From Paracoccus sp. Z118 (GTDB lineage Bacteria > Pseudomonadota > Alphaproteobacteria > Rhodobacterales > Rhodobacteraceae), in assembly GCF_019061185.1 (NCBI RefSeq), contig NZ_JAHQZU010000015.1, forward strand, positions 1 to 62,945: 62,945 nucleotides of DNA. Direction: 5' to 3'. Made by a program: the position numbers and the translations under genes. The notes under the pieces were generated by a model. That model searched no databases and was not told the origin of the DNA. It saw only the letters and a program-made list of their open reading frames with translations. This document shows positions 26,408 to 34,955 of the stretch, in pieces (the first letter of the stretch is position 1; each line of letters opens with the position of its first letter).

Positions 26408-26707
26408 TCAGGCGCGGATATATTGCCACCCGGCGGCCTGCCGCTCGGCCGGATGCAGAACCGCCGCAGGCGCAGTCATCAGATCAGCCGGGGCCTCCAG
26501 ACCCTTGTTCCGCAGGGTATTGCCGCACAGCCTGAGCAGGCCGTCGGTCAAAGGGTCGCGCAGATCAATTGCCGCAGGCACGGCCTCGGCATTGAAGACG
26601 ATCTCGCACTGCGCATCGGGCGCCGCGGCCAAGAGGTTCCTGGCGTTCGAGCGTGCCCGTGCAAGCGACGCTTTATCGGCGGCATGGATGACAAGCTGAA
26701 GGGACAT
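26408..26707 (-). CDS. DsrE/F-like small protein
   Basis: The 99-residue product (from MSLQLVIHAADKAS) fits the DsrE/DsrF-like family of small sulfur-relay fold proteins, with the pattern ARNLLAAAPDAQCEIVFNA and a Cys in LLRLCGNTL at the position often used by these proteins. No transmembrane segment is seen. It starts 4 bases after the L,D-transpeptidase stop, so the two are co-transcribed. It converges with the sensor kinase. A thiol-relay or reductase-like role is inference from the fold and neighbours. Confidence 0.65.
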   Translation of the reverse strand: MSLQLVIHAADKASLARARSNARNLLAAAPDAQCEIVFNAEAVPAAIDLRDPLTDGLLRLCGNTLRNKGLEAPADLMTAPAAVLHPAERQAAGWQYIRA

Positions 26708-26711
26708 GGGG

Positions 26712-27404
26712 TCAGAAGATCGCCACCTGCGTTCCGACCTCGACCAGCGGGTAGAGCCGGGCAATATGTTCGTTGTAAAGACCGTAGCAGCCGCTGGAGG
26801 ACTTGCGGCCGATCTTGCGCGTGTCATGCGTGCCGTGGATCAGGTAGGCGGGCCAGGACAGGTAAAGCGCATAGACGCCCAGCGGATTTTCCTCGGCCCC
26901 GCCCGCCACCTGCTGCGGCAACGACGGGTCCCGCTCGCGCATGCTGGGGGTCGGCGTCCAAGTGGGGCGTTCCGCCTTGCGGACGACCTCGGTCCTGCCG
27001 CGCTTGGTGAGTTCCTCCGAGACCGGAATGGAGGACGGGAAAACCAGATAGATGCTTTCGTCGCCGGACCAGAAATGCAGGGCCCGCGAGTTGATATCGG
27101 CCAGGATCACGCCCTTGCCGAGCGACGGATAGAAATCGCTCCAGTGACGGCTGCGGAACGAGGAGATGTTGCGCCGCGAATCCTGCGACGGGTCAACCTG
27201 ATAGACGCCCAGATCCGGGGCCTGCCCCGCCGCCGATGAGCCGTAAACGACCTGCCCCGTGATCGGGTCGACGGCCTGCGCCGCTGCGAGCCTCGGCAGC
27301 GCGACACCGCAAGCGAACAGTCCACCCAGAAAAGCGCGCCGGCTGGCGCCGCCGGCAAGATCGACCGCAGGGTTGCGCGGGTATCCGTGGCGAGGTTGGT
27401 CCAT
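26712..27404 (-). CDS. L,D-transpeptidase (YkuD domain), Tat-type signal
   Basis: The 230-residue product carries a twin-arginine-type signal (SRRAFLGGLFACGVALP, cleavage near AAAQ at 43) and a YkuD catalytic domain with H190 in HGTHD and the nucleophile C206 in SSSGCYGLY. Such enzymes make 3-3 peptidoglycan cross-links or attach proteins to the wall. It lies divergent from the DsbA-like gene. Two CTTAAG boxes in the shared upstream region suggest control by the adjacent two-component system. YkuD enzymes have a reactive cysteine, so a nearby thiol-oxidoreductase could be functionally relevant. Confidence 0.88.
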   Translation of the reverse strand: MDQPRHGYPRNPAVDLAGGASRRAFLGGLFACGVALPRLAAAQAVDPITGQVVYGSSAAGQAPDLGVYQVDPSQDSRRNISSFRSRHWSDFYPSLGKGVILADINSRALHFWSGDESIYLVFPSSIPVSEELTKRGRTEVVRKAERPTWTPTPSMRERDPSLPQQVAGGAEENPLGVYALYLSWPAYLIHGTHDTRKIGRKSSSGCYGLYNEHIARLYPLVEVGTQVAIF

Positions 27405-27459
27405 GTCTCATGCTCCGGTCGTTCATGGGCAAAGCGTCCATGCCGGATGACCGGCCAAG

Positions 27460-27476
27460 CTTAAGCCCAGCTTAAG
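27460..27476 (+). promoter_or_regulatory. PmrA-box-like site CTTAAG-N5-CTTAAG (ldt/dsbA intergenic, site 1)
   Basis: The 17-mer CTTAAGCCCAGCTTAAG is identical, including its 5-base spacer, to the site upstream of the response regulator at 24272. It lies 55 bases from the ldt start and 88 bases before dsbA. Confidence 0.72.
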
Positions 27477-27503
27477 GGCGCCCGGCGCGGGATGGACCGG
27501 CAT

Positions 27504-27520
27504 CTTAAGGCTGGGTTAAG
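27504..27520 (+). promoter_or_regulatory. PmrA-box-like site CTTAAG-N5-GTTAAG (site 2)
   Basis: CTTAAGGCTGGGTTAAG is a one-mismatch version of the hexamer repeat, exactly 44 bases (four 11-bp turns) after site 1 and 44 bases before the dsbA start. The phasing would put regulator dimers on the same DNA face. Confidence 0.68.
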
Positions 27521-27564
27521 CCGGATCGCCTAGCCATGCATGGCAGACCCGAAAGGACAGGCTC

Positions 27565-28209
27565 ATGGCAGACAGAAGCTTCTTCACCCCCGATCGCCGG
27601 CGTTTCCTGCAAGTCGGCATCGCCGTCGGCGCCTTGGCAAGCTGCGGAATACCCGTAATGGCGCAGGACAATCCGATGCCGGCGGACCTGCGGCAGGCCC
27701 TGGAGCAGGAACAGCTTGGCGCGGTCCTCGGCAATGCCTCGGGCGACGTCACGCTGACCGAGTTCTTCGACTATAACTGCCCCTATTGCCGGGTCATGGT
27801 CGCCGATATCCACCAGCTGATCTCGGAGGATCCGCAACTGCGGGTCGTGCTGAGAGAATGGCCGGTCTTCGGAGCGGGATCGCTTTACAGCGCCCGCGCC
27901 TCGCTGGCATCGTTGCGGCAGGGGAAGTTCTGGCAGTTCCACACCGGCCTGATGGGCATCGAGGGTCAGGCCGACGACAAGAGCGCGCTTCCAATCGCAG
28001 AGGCGGCCGGGCTGGACATGGGCCGCCTGCGCCAGGATATGGATGACATCGTGATTGCCCGCCAGATCGAACATTCGTGGATTCTGGCCGAAAAGATGGG
28101 CCTGGCCGGCACGCCCACCTTCATTGCAGGAGACTTCGGCGCCTTCGGCAGGCAATCGCTGGACGAACTCCGTTCCACGATCGCACAGGTGCGCCGCAGC
28201 CGCTCGTAG
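27565..28209 (+). CDS. DsbA-family thiol:disulfide oxidoreductase, Tat-type signal
   Basis: The 214-residue product has a twin-arginine-like signal (DRRRFLQVGIAVGALAS), then a thioredoxin fold with an inserted helical domain. The active site is C72-P-Y-C75 in FFDYNCPYCRVM, and the cis-proline loop is GTPTF. The family includes DsbA/DsbG/Com1-like periplasmic proteins; CPYC is also found in strongly reducing thioredoxin-like proteins, so direction of electron flow is open. GAAAGGACAG lies upstream. Two CTTAAG boxes precede it. Confidence 0.9.
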   Translation: MADRSFFTPDRRRFLQVGIAVGALASCGIPVMAQDNPMPADLRQALEQEQLGAVLGNASGDVTLTEFFDYNCPYCRVMVADIHQLISEDPQLRVVLREWPVFGAGSLYSARASLASLRQGKFWQFHTGLMGIEGQADDKSALPIAEAAGLDMGRLRQDMDDIVIARQIEHSWILAEKMGLAGTPTFIAGDFGAFGRQSLDELRSTIAQVRRSRS

Positions 28210-28345
28210 ATCACTGGCTTTCTGCTGCCCTGGCGAATGCTGTCCTTCAGAACGCCGAGCGTGCCGAAGAGTTGGAAAGCTTTTCGTAAGAGCAAAGGAA
28301 GAAGTTTTTTAGCCCCCTGATCACGCGGTGAACTGACTCAGTAGG

Positions 28346-28740
28346 CCCCGCTCTCTGCCCTCGCCTTCTGGCAGGGCGGGTTCGATCCGCTGTGGGGCAC
28401 GGCAGTATTTGCGCTGGCGAGTCTCTGGTCGCTGCGCAGACAGAGCGCGCTGATCGTTCCCGCCGCCGTCTCGGCCGCCTTCGCGGCGGGCGCGTGGAAC
28501 ATCGGGCACGTGCCGTGCTGCTGGCCGGGGCCTGCACGACCGCGCCCAAACAGAAGGCCCCGCCCCGCCGCCCGAAGCGCAGCTGGCGCCGGAAGTTTCC
28601 CAACGCTATGCAGCCCGCGTCGATGCCGGCAAGCAGCTCCAAGCGACACGCCTTTCGGCGGCACAGCAGCGGCCCCACACGGCCCGGCGCGGTCTGCAGC
28701 CGAACCGACTCGGGCTGGAACGTGACGCAACGGCAATGTG
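28346..28740 (+). pseudogene. Degraded coding remnants (membrane segment, then L,D-transpeptidase-like lipoprotein start)
   Basis: The 28210-28877 gap holds no intact gene. After a TAG at 28352 the plus strand reads as a hydrophobic stretch (FDPLWGTAVFALASLWSL, IVPAAVSAAFAAGAWNIGH) without recognised family. Around 28520-28720, in shifting frames, LLAGACTTAP looks like a lipoprotein signal and APEVSQRYAARVDAGK resembles the region before the YkuD domain of alphaproteobacterial L,D-transpeptidase lipoproteins. Frames disagree, so these are at best decayed fragments. Confidence 0.35.
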
Positions 28741-28877
28741 CGCGTGCGGATCGGTGCTCTTTGTTCATCCCCGTCGGACGATCCGGTGGGCAGATCGGAA
28801 GCGCTGTCCGCGCGGCCGGCACAGTGGCGCTCAATAATCAATAAAATGCACGAGCAGTCCGGGCGCCAAAGCCCCGC

Positions 28878-30905
28878 TCAGAACGCGCGCGTCAGCGAGA
28901 CCGAGAAGTTGCGTCCCGGCGCCGGTCCGGTGGTCCAGGTCGCGGGAACGTAGGTCTTGTCGAAGGTATTATCGATCCCGAACCGCATCTGGACACCTTC
29001 GAGGGCACCCTGTTGGGGGGTCCACAGCGCAAAGAGATCGTGGACAGCAAAGCCGCCGCGCTCGGTTCCATCGGCCTTTTCGCGGCCGGCGGCGAAGGTG
29101 CTGACGCCGCCGACCTTCCAGGCCGGGCTGGCCTGCCAGGCGGCGCCGATGCCGATGCGGTCGTTCGGCAGCGAATCCACCACGCCGCCGTCACCATCCT
29201 CGCCGTCCACCATGGACAGGCCGGCGGTCAGGGACAGCGGGCCGTTGGCGTAACTCGCCTCGATCTCCCCGCCCTTCAGCGTCACCTCGGCCACGTTGAC
29301 ATAGGCAGGCGTCGGAACAGGTGCGTTGGTGCGGGTGATGCGGTCGGTGATGTCGTTGTGGAACAGCGTCACCTTGACCGCCGCCTCGTCGCCCGCGCCG
29401 AACAGATCCCGCCCCCGCCATGACAGGCCGATCTCGGTGTTCACGCCGCGCTCGGACTTGAGGCCGGCCGAAGGCGCGCCGCCCATGAAGCTGTCGTAAA
29501 GCTCGTCGGCGGTCGGCAGGCGCTCGACGCGGGCGAGCGATCCGAAAACCGACCAGTTGTCGTTCAGCCGGTAGATCGCGGCGATCTGCGGCTCGATGGC
29601 GGTGTCGCTCACCTTCTCGTCGGTCGCGGTGACGCTGCCGGCGGGGGTCGTGCGCTGATGCTCGATCCTGAGGCCGGTGTTGATCGTCAGCGGGCCCATC
29701 GTCAGTTCGGACAGCGCATAGACCGCCTGTCGGTCGGTCGTGGCCTCGGGGTGCGAGGACGAGGGCACGGTGGAGGTGCGGTCCTGGGCCGAGATCTCGG
29801 CGCCGAAGGTCAGATAATGCTCGACCTCGCCCGAGGACAGGTCGGCCACGTTGACGGCCTTGAGTTTCCACAACTCGTAGCTGCGCTCGCCCAGCATGCT
29901 GGGCATGATCGGCTCGTCTGGATCGTCGCCCTGCTCGGTGCGCTTCAGCGTGTCGTTGTAGGACAGCGTCACCGCCAGGTCGATGAGAGGGTTGTTCACC
30001 GGATCGTATTCCCAGACCGCGCGGGCGGTGTGGTCCACGGTCAGGATGTCCCCCACGCCCCAGCCGGGAAAGCCGGGGAACAGGCCGATCTGCGGTCCCT
30101 CCTGCTGGTTGAAGTCCTGGTCGTCACCATCGGCGCGAAGCCCGACATAGCTGAAGCGCAGCCGGTGCTCATCGTTCAGGTCATGGTTCAGTTTCAGCAG
30201 CAGGTTCGGAGCCAGCGAGTTCGACCGGATCAGGCGGTCGCCGTCCGGGTCCGTGCTGTCGCCCAGATCGCGCAGCGCGAAGGCGGCGAGCGCGGTCGTC
30301 CGCTCGCTTGCGCGCCAGGCGATGGCTGCGCTGCCGAAGGCCGTGTCGGGGTTCGAGGCGAAACCCAGCTTCGCGCGGCCGGCGACGTTGCGGCCATCGG
30401 TCAGCAGGTCCTCGGGCTCGATCGTTTCCATCGCGATGACGCCGCCAAGCGCGCCCGAGCCGTAGAGCGTGGACGACCCCGGCCCGCGCAGCACCTCGAC
30501 GCGCTTGAGGAAGTCGGGCTCGACGAACAGCGAGCCCTGCCGGTAGCTCTCGTAATATTTCTGCTCGCCGTCGAGCAGTTGCACGATCGACGATTCCGAC
30601 GCCGCGATGCCTTCGCCCACGCCGCGGATGTTGAAGGACTGGCCGAAGAAGCTGGACGAGCCGACGCCGGACACCCCCGGCACCACGTCAAGCACGTCGC
30701 CGATGGTGGCGGGCTCGATCCCCGTCAGCTCCTCCTCGTCAATGACCGTGACAGATTGCGGCACGTCCGAGGCGACGCGCGGCTGGCCTGCGCGCAGGAC
30801 CACGGTGTCGAGGGTCAGGCTGTCGGCGACCTGCGCCCCGGAGCTCAGCGGGATCAGGAAAGAGGCACCGGCAAGCAGCACGGCGCGGCGGGCAGTCACG
30901 GTCAT
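28878..30905 (-). CDS. hmuR: TonB-dependent haem receptor
   Basis: The 675-residue product has a signal peptide (RRAVLLAGASFLIPLSSGAQ), a TonB box candidate just after it (LTLDTVVLRA), a plug domain (PGVSGVGSSSFFGQSFNIRG, VLRGPGSSTLYGSGALGG) and a 22-strand barrel ending in aromatic F (SVSLTRAF). Divergence from hmuSTUV supports haem as the ligand. The LPTADELY segment sits where haem receptors usually have FRAP...ELY, so the canonical FRAP is altered. The ATG at 30905 follows GGGAG; an upstream GTG at 30923 lies at the base of a hairpin. Confidence 0.87.
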   Translation of the reverse strand: MTVTARRAVLLAGASFLIPLSSGAQVADSLTLDTVVLRAGQPRVASDVPQSVTVIDEEELTGIEPATIGDVLDVVPGVSGVGSSSFFGQSFNIRGVGEGIAASESSIVQLLDGEQKYYESYRQGSLFVEPDFLKRVEVLRGPGSSTLYGSGALGGVIAMETIEPEDLLTDGRNVAGRAKLGFASNPDTAFGSAAIAWRASERTTALAAFALRDLGDSTDPDGDRLIRSNSLAPNLLLKLNHDLNDEHRLRFSYVGLRADGDDQDFNQQEGPQIGLFPGFPGWGVGDILTVDHTARAVWEYDPVNNPLIDLAVTLSYNDTLKRTEQGDDPDEPIMPSMLGERSYELWKLKAVNVADLSSGEVEHYLTFGAEISAQDRTSTVPSSSHPEATTDRQAVYALSELTMGPLTINTGLRIEHQRTTPAGSVTATDEKVSDTAIEPQIAAIYRLNDNWSVFGSLARVERLPTADELYDSFMGGAPSAGLKSERGVNTEIGLSWRGRDLFGAGDEAAVKVTLFHNDITDRITRTNAPVPTPAYVNVAEVTLKGGEIEASYANGPLSLTAGLSMVDGEDGDGGVVDSLPNDRIGIGAAWQASPAWKVGGVSTFAAGREKADGTERGGFAVHDLFALWTPQQGALEGVQMRFGIDNTFDKTYVPATWTTGPAPGRNFSVSLTRAF

Positions 30906-30918
30906 CTTGGGCTCCCAT

Positions 30919-30950
30919 GCCACGAGGATCAGAGGGGGAATCTTCGTGGC
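30919..30950 (-). promoter_or_regulatory. Hairpin in the hmuR leader
   Basis: GCCACGAGGAT (30919-30929) and ATCTTCGTGGC (30940-30950) pair at 10 of 11 positions with a 10-base loop. On the hmuR transcript this stem ends 13 bases before the ATG at 30905, directly ahead of the GGGAG site. It may be an RNA element or an operator. A possible -35 (TTGACT, minus strand 31011-31006) lies upstream, but its -10 is weak. Confidence 0.45.
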
Positions 30951-31065
30951 TGCGGGAGGCGGCTGCGGGTTCCGTCTTGCGCTGGGTAGAGAATCCGATA
31001 GTTTCAGTCAAGAACATGCCGCGTCAATTTGCCGCATCAGAACAGGTGAAGCCCGGAAGGACGAC

Positions 31066-32118
31066 ATGACCGATCAAAGCCCGATTCAGACCGCTGCCGA
31101 CCCGTCCGCCCTGCGGGCCGCGCTGGCGGATTCGACCGTCCGCCCACATGACCTCGCCGTGAATCTCGGTGTGCCCGAAGCCGCGCTGGTCGCCGCGCGC
31201 GTGGGCCACGGCGCGCTGCGAATCGACGCGACGCCAGACCGCCTGATCCCGCTGGTCGAGCCGCTGGGCGAGGTCATGGCGCTGACCCGCAACCCCTCCT
31301 GCGTGGTCGAAAAAGTGGGCGTCTATCGGGACTACCACCCCGGCAACCACGCGGCGATGACGCTGGACAAGGAAATCGACCTGCGCATCTTCCCGTCCCG
31401 CTGGGTCCATGCCTTCGCGGTCGAAGTGCCGGGCGAGGGTGGCCCCCGCCGCTCGGTCCAGGTGTTCGACGCGGCGGGCGACGCGGTCCACAAGATCCAC
31501 CTGCGGACCGGGTCAGACCTGTCCGCGTGGGAGGCTTTGCGCGAGGCGCTGGCCGTCGAGGATCAGTCCGACAGCGCCAGCTTCACCCCCCGCGCCGCGC
31601 CGGAACCGGCGAAGTCCGCGCCCGACAAGGCCGACATCCTGCGCCGGGAATGGACGCGGATGACGGACACGCACCAGTTCAACACGCTGGTCCGCAAGGT
31701 GAAGATGAACCGCCTCGGCGCCTATCGCATCGCAGGGTCGCCCTTCACGCGCCAGCTTGCCCCCGAGGCGCTGACGCTGTTGCTGGAACAGCTCGCAGGA
31801 GACGGCATGGGGACGATGATCTTCGTCGGCAACATGGGCTGCATCGAGATCCACTCCGGTCCGATCCAGTCGCTCAAGCCGATGGGGCCGTGGCTGAACG
31901 TCATGGATGAACGCTTCAACCTGCATCTGCGCGCCGATCACGTGGCCGAGGTCTGGGCGGTGGACAAGCCGACGCAGCGCGGCCCCGCGATCTCGGTCGA
32001 GGCGTTCGATGCGAACGGCGCGCTGATCCTGCAGGTCTTCGGCCTGCGCGCCGACCGGGGCGGCGACCCCGATGCCTGGGCCGCGCGCGTCGCCGCGCTG
32101 CCGGGACTGGCCGCATGA
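31066..32118 (+). CDS. hmuS: Haem-degrading/trafficking protein HmuS (HemS family)
   Basis: HemS/HmuS proteins bind cytoplasmic haem and either chaperone it or release iron from it. The 350-residue product has the expected duplicated fold: first half with VMALTRNPSCVVEKVGVY, second half with FNTLVRKVKMNRLGAYRIAG, MIFVGNMGCIEIHSGPIQ and MGPWLNVMDERFNLHLR. GGAAGG lies 6 bases upstream of the ATG. Its stop overlaps hmuT (ATGA). The operon is divergent from the receptor, so iron control is likely, but no clear Fur/Irr/RirA box was recognised. Confidence 0.92.
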   Translation: MTDQSPIQTAADPSALRAALADSTVRPHDLAVNLGVPEAALVAARVGHGALRIDATPDRLIPLVEPLGEVMALTRNPSCVVEKVGVYRDYHPGNHAAMTLDKEIDLRIFPSRWVHAFAVEVPGEGGPRRSVQVFDAAGDAVHKIHLRTGSDLSAWEALREALAVEDQSDSASFTPRAAPEPAKSAPDKADILRREWTRMTDTHQFNTLVRKVKMNRLGAYRIAGSPFTRQLAPEALTLLLEQLAGDGMGTMIFVGNMGCIEIHSGPIQSLKPMGPWLNVMDERFNLHLRADHVAEVWAVDKPTQRGPAISVEAFDANGALILQVFGLRADRGGDPDAWAARVAALPGLAA

Positions 32119-32966
32119 TCCGCGCGGCGCTCGGCCTTGCCCTTGCCCTTGCGCTGACGCCGCTTGGCGCCGCGGCGCAGGAGCGGGTGGTCTCGCTCGG
32201 CGGGGCCGTCACGGAAATCGTTGCGGCGCTTGGCGAGGGCGACCGCCTCGTCGGCCGCGACACGACCTCGACGGTGCCGGAGCCGGTGCGCGCGCTGCCC
32301 GACCTCGGCTATTTCCGGGCGCTCTCGCCTGAGGGCGTGCTGTCGGTGCGCCCCGACCTGATCCTCGCGGAGGAAGGCGCCGGTCCGCCGGCGACCGTGG
32401 AACTGCTGCGGTCCGGCGGCGTGACGTTCGTCACCGTGCCAGACGCCTTCGACGCCGAAGGGGTGGCCGCCCGCATCCGCACCGTGGGCGAGGCGCTCGG
32501 GGCCGGGGATCGGGCCGATGCCTTGGCTGCCGCAGTCACCGAGCAGTTGGCGCAGGTCGCCGCCGAGGCCGAAACCCGCCCGCATCCGCGCGTGCTGTTC
32601 GTGCTGGCGGCGGATGGCGGCCGCATCCTCGCCAGCGGCACCGGCACCGCGGCGGACGCGATGATCCGTCTTGCCGGCGGCGTCAACGCGGTGGACGGGT
32701 TCGAGGGCTACAAGCCGCTGACCAGCGAGGCGCTGGCGGGGGCCGCGCCCGAGGTGATCCTGATGATGAACCGCGGAGTGGCCGACCCGGAGAGCGAACC
32801 CGACGACGACAAGGCTATTGCCGATCTGCTGGCGCAGCCAGCGCTGGCGGCGACGCCCGCGGGGCGCGGTCGGCGGGTGGTGCGGATGGACGGGCTCTAC
32901 CTCCTCGGCTTCGGCCCCCGCACCGCCGACGCGGCGCGCGACCTGTCCCGCGCCCTGACGGAGTGA
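32115..32966 (+). CDS. hmuT: Haem ABC transporter periplasmic binding protein
   Basis: The 283-residue product has a signal peptide (GLALALALTPLGAAAQ) and the class III (helical backbone) binding-protein fold: RVVSLGGAVTEIVAALG, a GRDTTSTVPE loop typical of haem-binding HmuT, and VLFVLAADGGRILASGTGTA. The conserved tyrosine of the haem site may be the one in PDLGYFRAL. It is translationally coupled to hmuS and hmuU (4-base overlaps). Confidence 0.9.
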   Translation: MIRAALGLALALALTPLGAAAQERVVSLGGAVTEIVAALGEGDRLVGRDTTSTVPEPVRALPDLGYFRALSPEGVLSVRPDLILAEEGAGPPATVELLRSGGVTFVTVPDAFDAEGVAARIRTVGEALGAGDRADALAAAVTEQLAQVAAEAETRPHPRVLFVLAADGGRILASGTGTAADAMIRLAGGVNAVDGFEGYKPLTSEALAGAAPEVILMMNRGVADPESEPDDDKAIADLLAQPALAATPAGRGRRVVRMDGLYLLGFGPRTADAARDLSRALTE

Positions 32967-34048
32967 CGGGGATGGTGGCCGCCGATCCTTTGATCCTTCG
33001 TCACCGCGCCGAGGGCGACCGCAGCGATCTCGCCCGGCGCATGACGCTGGCTCTGGTCGCGGCGGTGGTGGCGGTGTCGGTCCTGTCGCTTGGCGCCGGC
33101 GCCTCGGGCGTGTCGCTGCTCCGCGCCGCCTCGGCGCTGTCGCGCGGCGAGGCGCTGGACCCGTCCGAAAGCCTCGTGCTGTTCCAGATCCGCCTGCCGC
33201 GCCTCGCGATGGGCCTGCTGGTCGGGGCGGCGCTGGCGGTATCCGGCGCTGTGATGCAGGGGCTGTTCCGCAACCCGCTGGCCGATCCGGGGCTCGTCGG
33301 CGTGTCCGCCGGCGCTGGCCTCGGCGCGATCACGGCGATCGTTCTGGGCGGGGCGCTGCCGCCCGCGCTGGCGTCGGTGTCCGGCGTGCATCTGGTCCCG
33401 CTCGCGGCCTTCTGCGGCGGCTTGGCGGCGACGCTGATCCTATACGCCATCGCCTCGCGCAACGGGCGCACCTCGGTTGCCACGATGCTGCTGGGCGGGA
33501 TCGCGCTGGCGGCGCTGACGGGTGCGGCCTCGGGTCTGCTGATCTATCTCGCCGATGATAGCCAGCTGCGGAACCTGACCTTCTGGAGCATGGGCAGCCT
33601 CGCCGGGGCGAGCTGGCCGCAGCTGCTCGCCGCCGCCCCGCTGATGATGGCGGCGCTGATCGCCGCGCCGTTCCTCGCGCGCGGGCTGAACGGCCTCGCT
33701 CTGGGCGAGGCGGCGGCATATCACATGGGTCTGCCGGTGGAGCGCACCAAGCGCATGGCGGTGCTGACCGTTGCGGCCTCCACCGGGGCGGCGGTGGCGG
33801 TGTCGGGCGGGATCGGTTTCATCGGGCTTGTGGTGCCGCATCTGCTGCGGCTGGCCACCGGGCCGGATCACCGCCGCCTGCTGCCGAACGCAGCGCTGCT
33901 GGGGGCGGTGCTGCTGGTGCTGGCCGACCTCGTCAGCCGCACCATCGTCGCCCCCTCGGAACTGCCGATCGGCATCATCACCGCCATCGCCGGGGGGCCG
34001 GTCTTCATCGCCATCCTGCTGCGCCAGCGCGGAGTGCTGGACCTGTGA
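32963..34048 (+). CDS. hmuU: Haem ABC transporter permease (FecCD family)
   Basis: The 361-residue, about ten-helix protein has FecCD/BtuC signatures: RLPRLAMGLLVGAALAVSG, MQGLFRNPLADPGLVGVSAG, the ATPase-contact loop GLPVERTKRMA and GFIGLVVPHLLR. It is the inner-membrane channel for haem delivered by HmuT. The GTG start overlaps hmuT's stop (GTGA). A more internal ATG at 32972 is an alternative start. Confidence 0.92.
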   Translation: MTGMVAADPLILRHRAEGDRSDLARRMTLALVAAVVAVSVLSLGAGASGVSLLRAASALSRGEALDPSESLVLFQIRLPRLAMGLLVGAALAVSGAVMQGLFRNPLADPGLVGVSAGAGLGAITAIVLGGALPPALASVSGVHLVPLAAFCGGLAATLILYAIASRNGRTSVATMLLGGIALAALTGAASGLLIYLADDSQLRNLTFWSMGSLAGASWPQLLAAAPLMMAALIAAPFLARGLNGLALGEAAAYHMGLPVERTKRMAVLTVAASTGAAVAVSGGIGFIGLVVPHLLRLATGPDHRRLLPNAALLGAVLLVLADLVSRTIVAPSELPIGIITAIAGGPVFIAILLRQRGVLDL

Positions 34049-34824
34049 GCCTGATCGTCCGCAATCTTTCCGTGAGGCTCGGTCGCCGCGAGGTGCTCAG
34101 CGGCATCGACCTGATCGCCCGGGCGGGCGAGGTTACGGCGATCATCGGACCCAACGGCTCGGGCAAGACGACGCTGATGCGGGCGATCACCGGCGAGCTT
34201 CCGTCTTCGGGGGAGCTGTCCCTGAACGGCCGCGACATCCGCAGCGCGCCTACGCGGCTGATGGCCACGATGCGCGCGGTGCTGGCGCAGTCAACGCCGC
34301 TGTCCTTCCCCTTCACCGTGGCCGAGATCGTGGGCCTCGGGGCCGAGGCGGGCGGCGAGACGAACGCCCGACCGGTTATCGGGCGTGCGCTGGAGCGCGT
34401 GGATCTCGCCGGCTACGGCGCCCGCCTGTTCCAGCAACTCTCCGGGGGCGAGCAGCAGCGCGTCCATCTGGCCCGCGTGCTGGCGCAGGCGGGATCGGCG
34501 ACCGGCCCCGACGGCCCGCGCTGGCTGCTGCTGGACGAGCCGGTGAGCAGCCTCGACATCGGCCACCAGCTGATGGTCATGCGCCTCGCCCGCGCCTTCG
34601 CGTCCGAGGGCGGCGGCGTTGTGGCGGTGCTCCACGATCTCAATCTCACGGCCGCCCATGTCGATCACGTGCTGCTGCTGCAGTGTGGCCGTGTAGCTGC
34701 CTCGGGCGCGCCGGCCGAGGTCCTGACCGCGCCACGCCTGAGCGTGGTCTATGGATGCGACCTTCAGGTGATTTCTCTGCCGCCGCGCGGCATGATGGTA
34801 ACGCCGATGCCCGAGGCGGTATGA
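34045..34824 (+). CDS. hmuV: Haem ABC transporter ATP-binding protein
   Basis: The 259-residue ATPase has Walker A GPNGSGKTT (K41), Q-loop in RAVLAQSTPL, signature LSGGEQQR, Walker B WLLLDEP and the D-loop SSLD, with the H-loop in LHDLNLTAAH. The LSGGEQQRVHLARVLAQ pattern with a preceding long insertion is typical of HmuV. The GTG start overlaps hmuU by GTGA. It ends the haem operon; 131 bases of non-coding sequence with a CCGCGATCGCGG palindrome (34851) precede the convergent pseudoazurin gene. Confidence 0.93.
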   Translation: MSLIVRNLSVRLGRREVLSGIDLIARAGEVTAIIGPNGSGKTTLMRAITGELPSSGELSLNGRDIRSAPTRLMATMRAVLAQSTPLSFPFTVAEIVGLGAEAGGETNARPVIGRALERVDLAGYGARLFQQLSGGEQQRVHLARVLAQAGSATGPDGPRWLLLDEPVSSLDIGHQLMVMRLARAFASEGGGVVAVLHDLNLTAAHVDHVLLLQCGRVAASGAPAEVLTAPRLSVVYGCDLQVISLPPRGMMVTPMPEAV

Positions 34825-34955
34825 ACGACAGAAGCTGATCTGCAGGTTTACCGCGATCGCGGAAGGGGCATGATGTTGCTTGGGAGGACGCGATCCGATG
34901 GGATCGACGCCTGCTCATCGGGTGGCATCAGATGCGGTTGCGGCCCGCGTGGCGA

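Noticed and set aside
30607..31065. Extended N-terminus of HmuS reaching to 30607
   Set aside because: The extension is antisense to hmuR and lacks similarity; ATG 31066 with GGAAGG fits the family.
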